Source: Kalaharituber pfeilii (lineage: Eukaryota > Ascomycota > Pezizomycetes > Pezizales > Pezizaceae). Taken from it: DNA of 64,000 nucleotides. A model generated the notes under the pieces. The model was not told where the DNA came from and did no database searches. It saw only the letters and a list, made by a program, of their open reading frames with translations. The first letter of the stretch is position 1; every line of letters starts with the position of its first letter. Shown here piece after piece: positions 60,514 through 64,000 of this stretch. The stretch lies in NCBI GenBank assembly GCA_015179045.1, contig WHUZ01000049.1:1-64000 (forward strand), written 5' to 3'. Made by a program: the position numbers and the translations under genes.

Positions 60514-63500
60514 GTGCTCAGTGATCTTGAGGTTTTACTTTTCACCGTTGAGTTTGAGTTTAGGCCACTGGTGTTGCTACCTGCGACGTATTTCCTTTTT
60601 GCTTTTGTGACACATTTTGCAATTGATGTCTTGTTGTTCTCTTTTTACATCTTGGGCGGCGCGTAAATTTCCTAATATTGTCTTTTTTACAGGTCTGCCT
60701 TATTTTGCGATGCTCTCAACTTTCTCTTTCTTTTCCTTTTATTTACTGTCTAACTTTCCTTATATTATCTCGTGTTTAACATTCATTTATTGTCATTGTC
60801 ATTTCCAGGGTTTTTTTTTCCCCTTGTCATCAGCATCATCATCGATCATCATTTTATGTTAATTTTCTGTTACTTTCTCTTTCTTTTTCTTTTCTTTTGT
60901 CTATAGGTAACTACTTTATTTTTATGCTTACTTATTTCTTTATTTTTTGCTACTTACATCTATGGGTAAAGAAATAGGGATAAGGGATTGGGGTGGGGGT
61001 AAGGGACGCAAAGTTATCTTTATTTCTCTTATTGTTGAATCTTGAAGTTTTGTTTTTGTTGTTGGCTGGAGGGAAGGGAGGGGAAACTGAAAGCCGTTAG
61101 GAATTTAGGTGTTGCAAAATTAAAAAGAGAAGAAGTAAGGTGTTTTATTTTTATTTATTTTTATTTTTTTTATTTTTGTAAATTGGCGTATATTTGTGAA
61201 TGCATTTTGTGATATTTTGTCCTGAAACGTTGGGATTTGGATAGATAGAATTGGGGGTAAAATGGAGGAGGGTTTAAGGGGATTCAAGGAAATAATATAT
61301 ACTTCTAGCAATTGTTTACAAGTTCCCCCCCTCAGAAAAAAAAGAAAGAAAAAAAATATGATATGAATGGGTACGTCGAGTCAGCGCCACCATAAAGTCA
61401 CGTTTTCCCTTCGAACATCCTTGATGTCCAAGTAAACTTTTAACCAGCGGTTTTAGCGTAGCCACGAAGCAAGTTATTGCTGTTCAAGAAATAAACTGCT
61501 AACGCTAGTGCTGAGCCGTTGAGAACCCCCGGATTGCTATGCAGCCGTGGGACTATTACTGATACAGTGGTAGTAATGGTGGTGGTGGCGGTGTTGGGAA
61601 CAAGTTAAGGAGTCAATGGCATCGGGGGTTTTTAATTTGCTTGGCCAATACCATGTAGGACTATATAGGTTAGTTGGAGAAGGAAGAAGGGGCATTAGGG
61701 GTGGAGTTCTCTTTATCAAAGTGCGATGGTGGTGTGCACAGTAGTTTTAGATACAGTAACCCAGCAAGTTCGGGGACTGGTATGATAATAGGAATGGTAA
61801 CGGAGTCTTGCTTGGACGGTAATGACGGCGTGGAAAAGGAGTATAGCTAGAGTAGTGGGGGTAAGTTAAAGGGGAAAGTCGGTGTGCCGGTGCCGGAGTT
61901 TGACTTTCGGTAAGGACTGGACCGATGGGGTGGAGAATAACACAATTTGTTTTTAAACAGGGCTCGGATGCCGTGTTGAAGTACCATGAAAATTTATATA
62001 TCTTAATGCTCGGAATCCTGCCTGAATCAGAAATCTAAAGGAACAGACTGGTACGCACTGGCGGAGGCCGACGCTTAATCGGGAATACCATAAATGGCAG
62101 GGGGAAATTGTGGAGTTTGATACCCAGCTCTACAGGGTCCGAGTGGGGGCGATGTGAATGCCTTTTTTTCTTTTTTTTTTTTTTTTTTTTTTAATTTTTT
62201 TTCTCCGTTGCTTTTTCTTCTTTCGAAGTAATCGGATTGTTCTTTCTCCATCCTAACTTCCGAGGCAATCGTATACTTATGCGCACAGCAGGCCTCCTCG
62301 GATAGCTCGGATGCGGTGGGTTGGACCATTCTCGGTTCTTTGCTGCGCAGAAACTAGGTTGAATGATTGGTTAGCGTAGAGTAGAGACGTAAGGTTTTTC
62401 TTTTTGCCAAACTTCCAAACTCTTTACCTTAAACACCTAGGTAGGTAGTGCTGAAAGTAGACTGGGGGCCAAATTAGTGCGTCATTGGTTAACGCCGGTA
62501 AGGTTATTCGGGAGGGAGCTTTTCTGAAAAGTTTTTGTGTAGTCTCGTGATAACAATTTGCTCCTGGCTAGCGAATGCTGAAGCTCAATCAGGATTGCAT
62601 ATGCACACTTTGGGAGAAATTGCCCTGCCAGGCACTAGGCTGCAGCTGGCCATGGGATGTCGTTATAAATCGACACGGATAGAGCAAGTGCCGGTATGCC
62701 GTGCATGCATGATCGACGGATATAAGGCTATTATCGTTTGTAAGTAACTTCTTGATGCAATAATTTGGATCGGAACATAAAGCCCAACTGATCATGGGGC
62801 TGCTAGTTGTGAAAGAGAAAAACCTCGGCAAAAGCCAGCTGCGCCGTTCAGCAGCCAACTAACCCGCACTATCACGGCGCCGGCAAGTGCCGCCTCCAAT
62901 TGAACTCAAGAGACAGCCCCAAGATATAACCCTATTATAACACAGCAAAGGTCTTCAACATATATCATTTCTTAGTAACATTATTGATATTGCTGGCTTG
63001 TGATGTCATTAAATTTTTGGCTGTACACGTATCCTTTAGGTTAGCAATTAGGCCAATTTGACCTAGAAGCTCAATATTACCTATCTCTGGAACTATTCTG
63101 TTTCACGCGATTTTTGTACAACTAAGCCTTTGCGGCGAAGAAACACAAAGCCTGGTTATATATAAAACTGAAGCATGGATTGAAAATGCAAACAGAGGCG
63201 TTCATGCACTCACAATAGTGTATCATGTAGGTGTTTCTCACCAACACAGTCCAATAAATCAGATGGTTCTTGCGATCGCTAGCCACCCCACACAGGATTT
63301 AAATATTAAGGCAGCAAAATATAGGTTCGGGCGGCGCTGAGATTGTTATAAACTAAAAAGAAACATAGACCGAAAACGGCCATCTGATCAAAATCAGTAA
63401 GATGGTCGCATAAGGTGGTGCAAGTGCACTGTTAGGGGCCGAAATTCGAATTAAAAGTATGGTAAGGTGGAGTCTTAGTTCTTGACATTGCATGTACAAA

Positions 63501-64000
63501 CGTTCCCGTTTACCCCAAGATTTGAATTGATAAGTATGCACGTGCCATATGCATGTCTCGCCCTATCCATGAATCAAATTGATGCCAAGCAGGTAAAGAT
63601 GTGCACCGTCTGCTGTGTCAATGCAGAGGGTTCTGCGCTTGAATGATAAGCCAAACTCTCAATAAGCAAAAACAAATTTGGTCCATTCTGCATTGTGCCG
63701 ATGTTTGAGCCCTTTCAAATGATGTATCACACTAGAGCTGTATTGATTCAGTACGTTGTAGCGGTACAGCAATAGAAAAGCTGATGAGATGAGACTTCCT
63801 GTCAGCCGACATGAATTTGAACAACTAGCGGGATTCCAGGTTAAAGAGAATGAATACCCACGTTCAATGATTTAGCGGCGAAGAAGTTGCTGCATGAAGA
63901 TGGCACTGCAAACCGTCAAAATTCTAATATTAGTATACATAATAGAGCCCACAACAATATTGCGTAGGAGCGAGTACATGTCAGCACTGGTGTGCTCTGT
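60514..64000. other. Downstream T-rich region, no gene recognised
   Basis: The stretch 60514-61200 is T-rich and probably contains the WOPR 3' untranslated region. A run of T with few interruptions lies at 62164-62210, possibly the tail of a minus-strand retroelement, but no LINE end motif is seen beside it. The final 1.8 kb show nothing recognisable. Confidence 0.4.

Noticed and set aside
62164..62210. Poly-T run as a minus-strand LINE tail
   Set aside because: None of the LINE 3' terminal motif seen at 7034 and 43914 lies next to it; a simple T tract is as likely.

Overview
The window is nuclear DNA of a filamentous fungus, most likely an ascomycete (Pezizomycotina). It holds a Gti1/Pac2 (WOPR) regulator of the Wor1/Ryp1/Sge1 type, a Zn2Cys6 regulator, a fungus-specific FunK1 kinase, short introns of about 50-80 bases with GT..AG borders and CTRAY branch sites, and Tad1-like LINE tails. 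Only four gene loci occupy 64 kb; the rest is old repeat DNA and unassigned sequence. Such low gene density would suit a repeat-rich Pezizomycete (truffle-like) genome, but that placement is a guess.

Layout. (1) 2738-5777, minus strand: a chimeric locus. The promoter side, start and first four exons encode the Lsm14/Sm-like N-terminus of an Scd6 (Sum2/RAP55) RNA-binding protein. The reading frame hits one TAG and then continues in the same frame into an almost complete FunK1 protein kinase. (2) 6.1-15.9 kb: a mosaic of mobile-element relics. It holds two pogo/Tc1-like MITEs with TA duplications, LINE 3' tails with a nested 59-bp foldback element, a decayed Plavaka (CACTA-type) transposase, two opposite copies of a roughly 200-bp repeat, and several minisatellites. 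(3) 15.9-25.9 kb: no recognisable gene; one 84-bp perfect foldback element. (4) 25892-27737, plus: a Zn2Cys6 transcription factor with an AT-hook and a Fungal_trans_2-like domain, broken by one extra T in a T6 run. (5) 32180-36579, plus: an intact seven-exon, 1347-residue ABCG transporter of the YOL075C type. (6) 36.6-59.2 kb: no recognisable gene; MITE and LINE remnants, ending in a pyrimidine-rich, simple-repeat-rich stretch. (7) 59218-60513, plus: the WOPR master regulator, single exon, 431 residues. The last 3.5 kb hold only T-rich sequence and no gene.

How the parts relate. The transcription factor and the ABC transporter lie 4.4 kb apart on the same strand, and zinc-cluster factors often control efflux pumps, but nothing in the sequence proves a link. 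The WOPR gene has a very long gene-free upstream region, as expected for a developmental switch gene. The most unusual object is the Scd6-FunK1 chimera, whose kinase half has no ATG of its own at its natural start and is separated from the Scd6 half by one stop codon.
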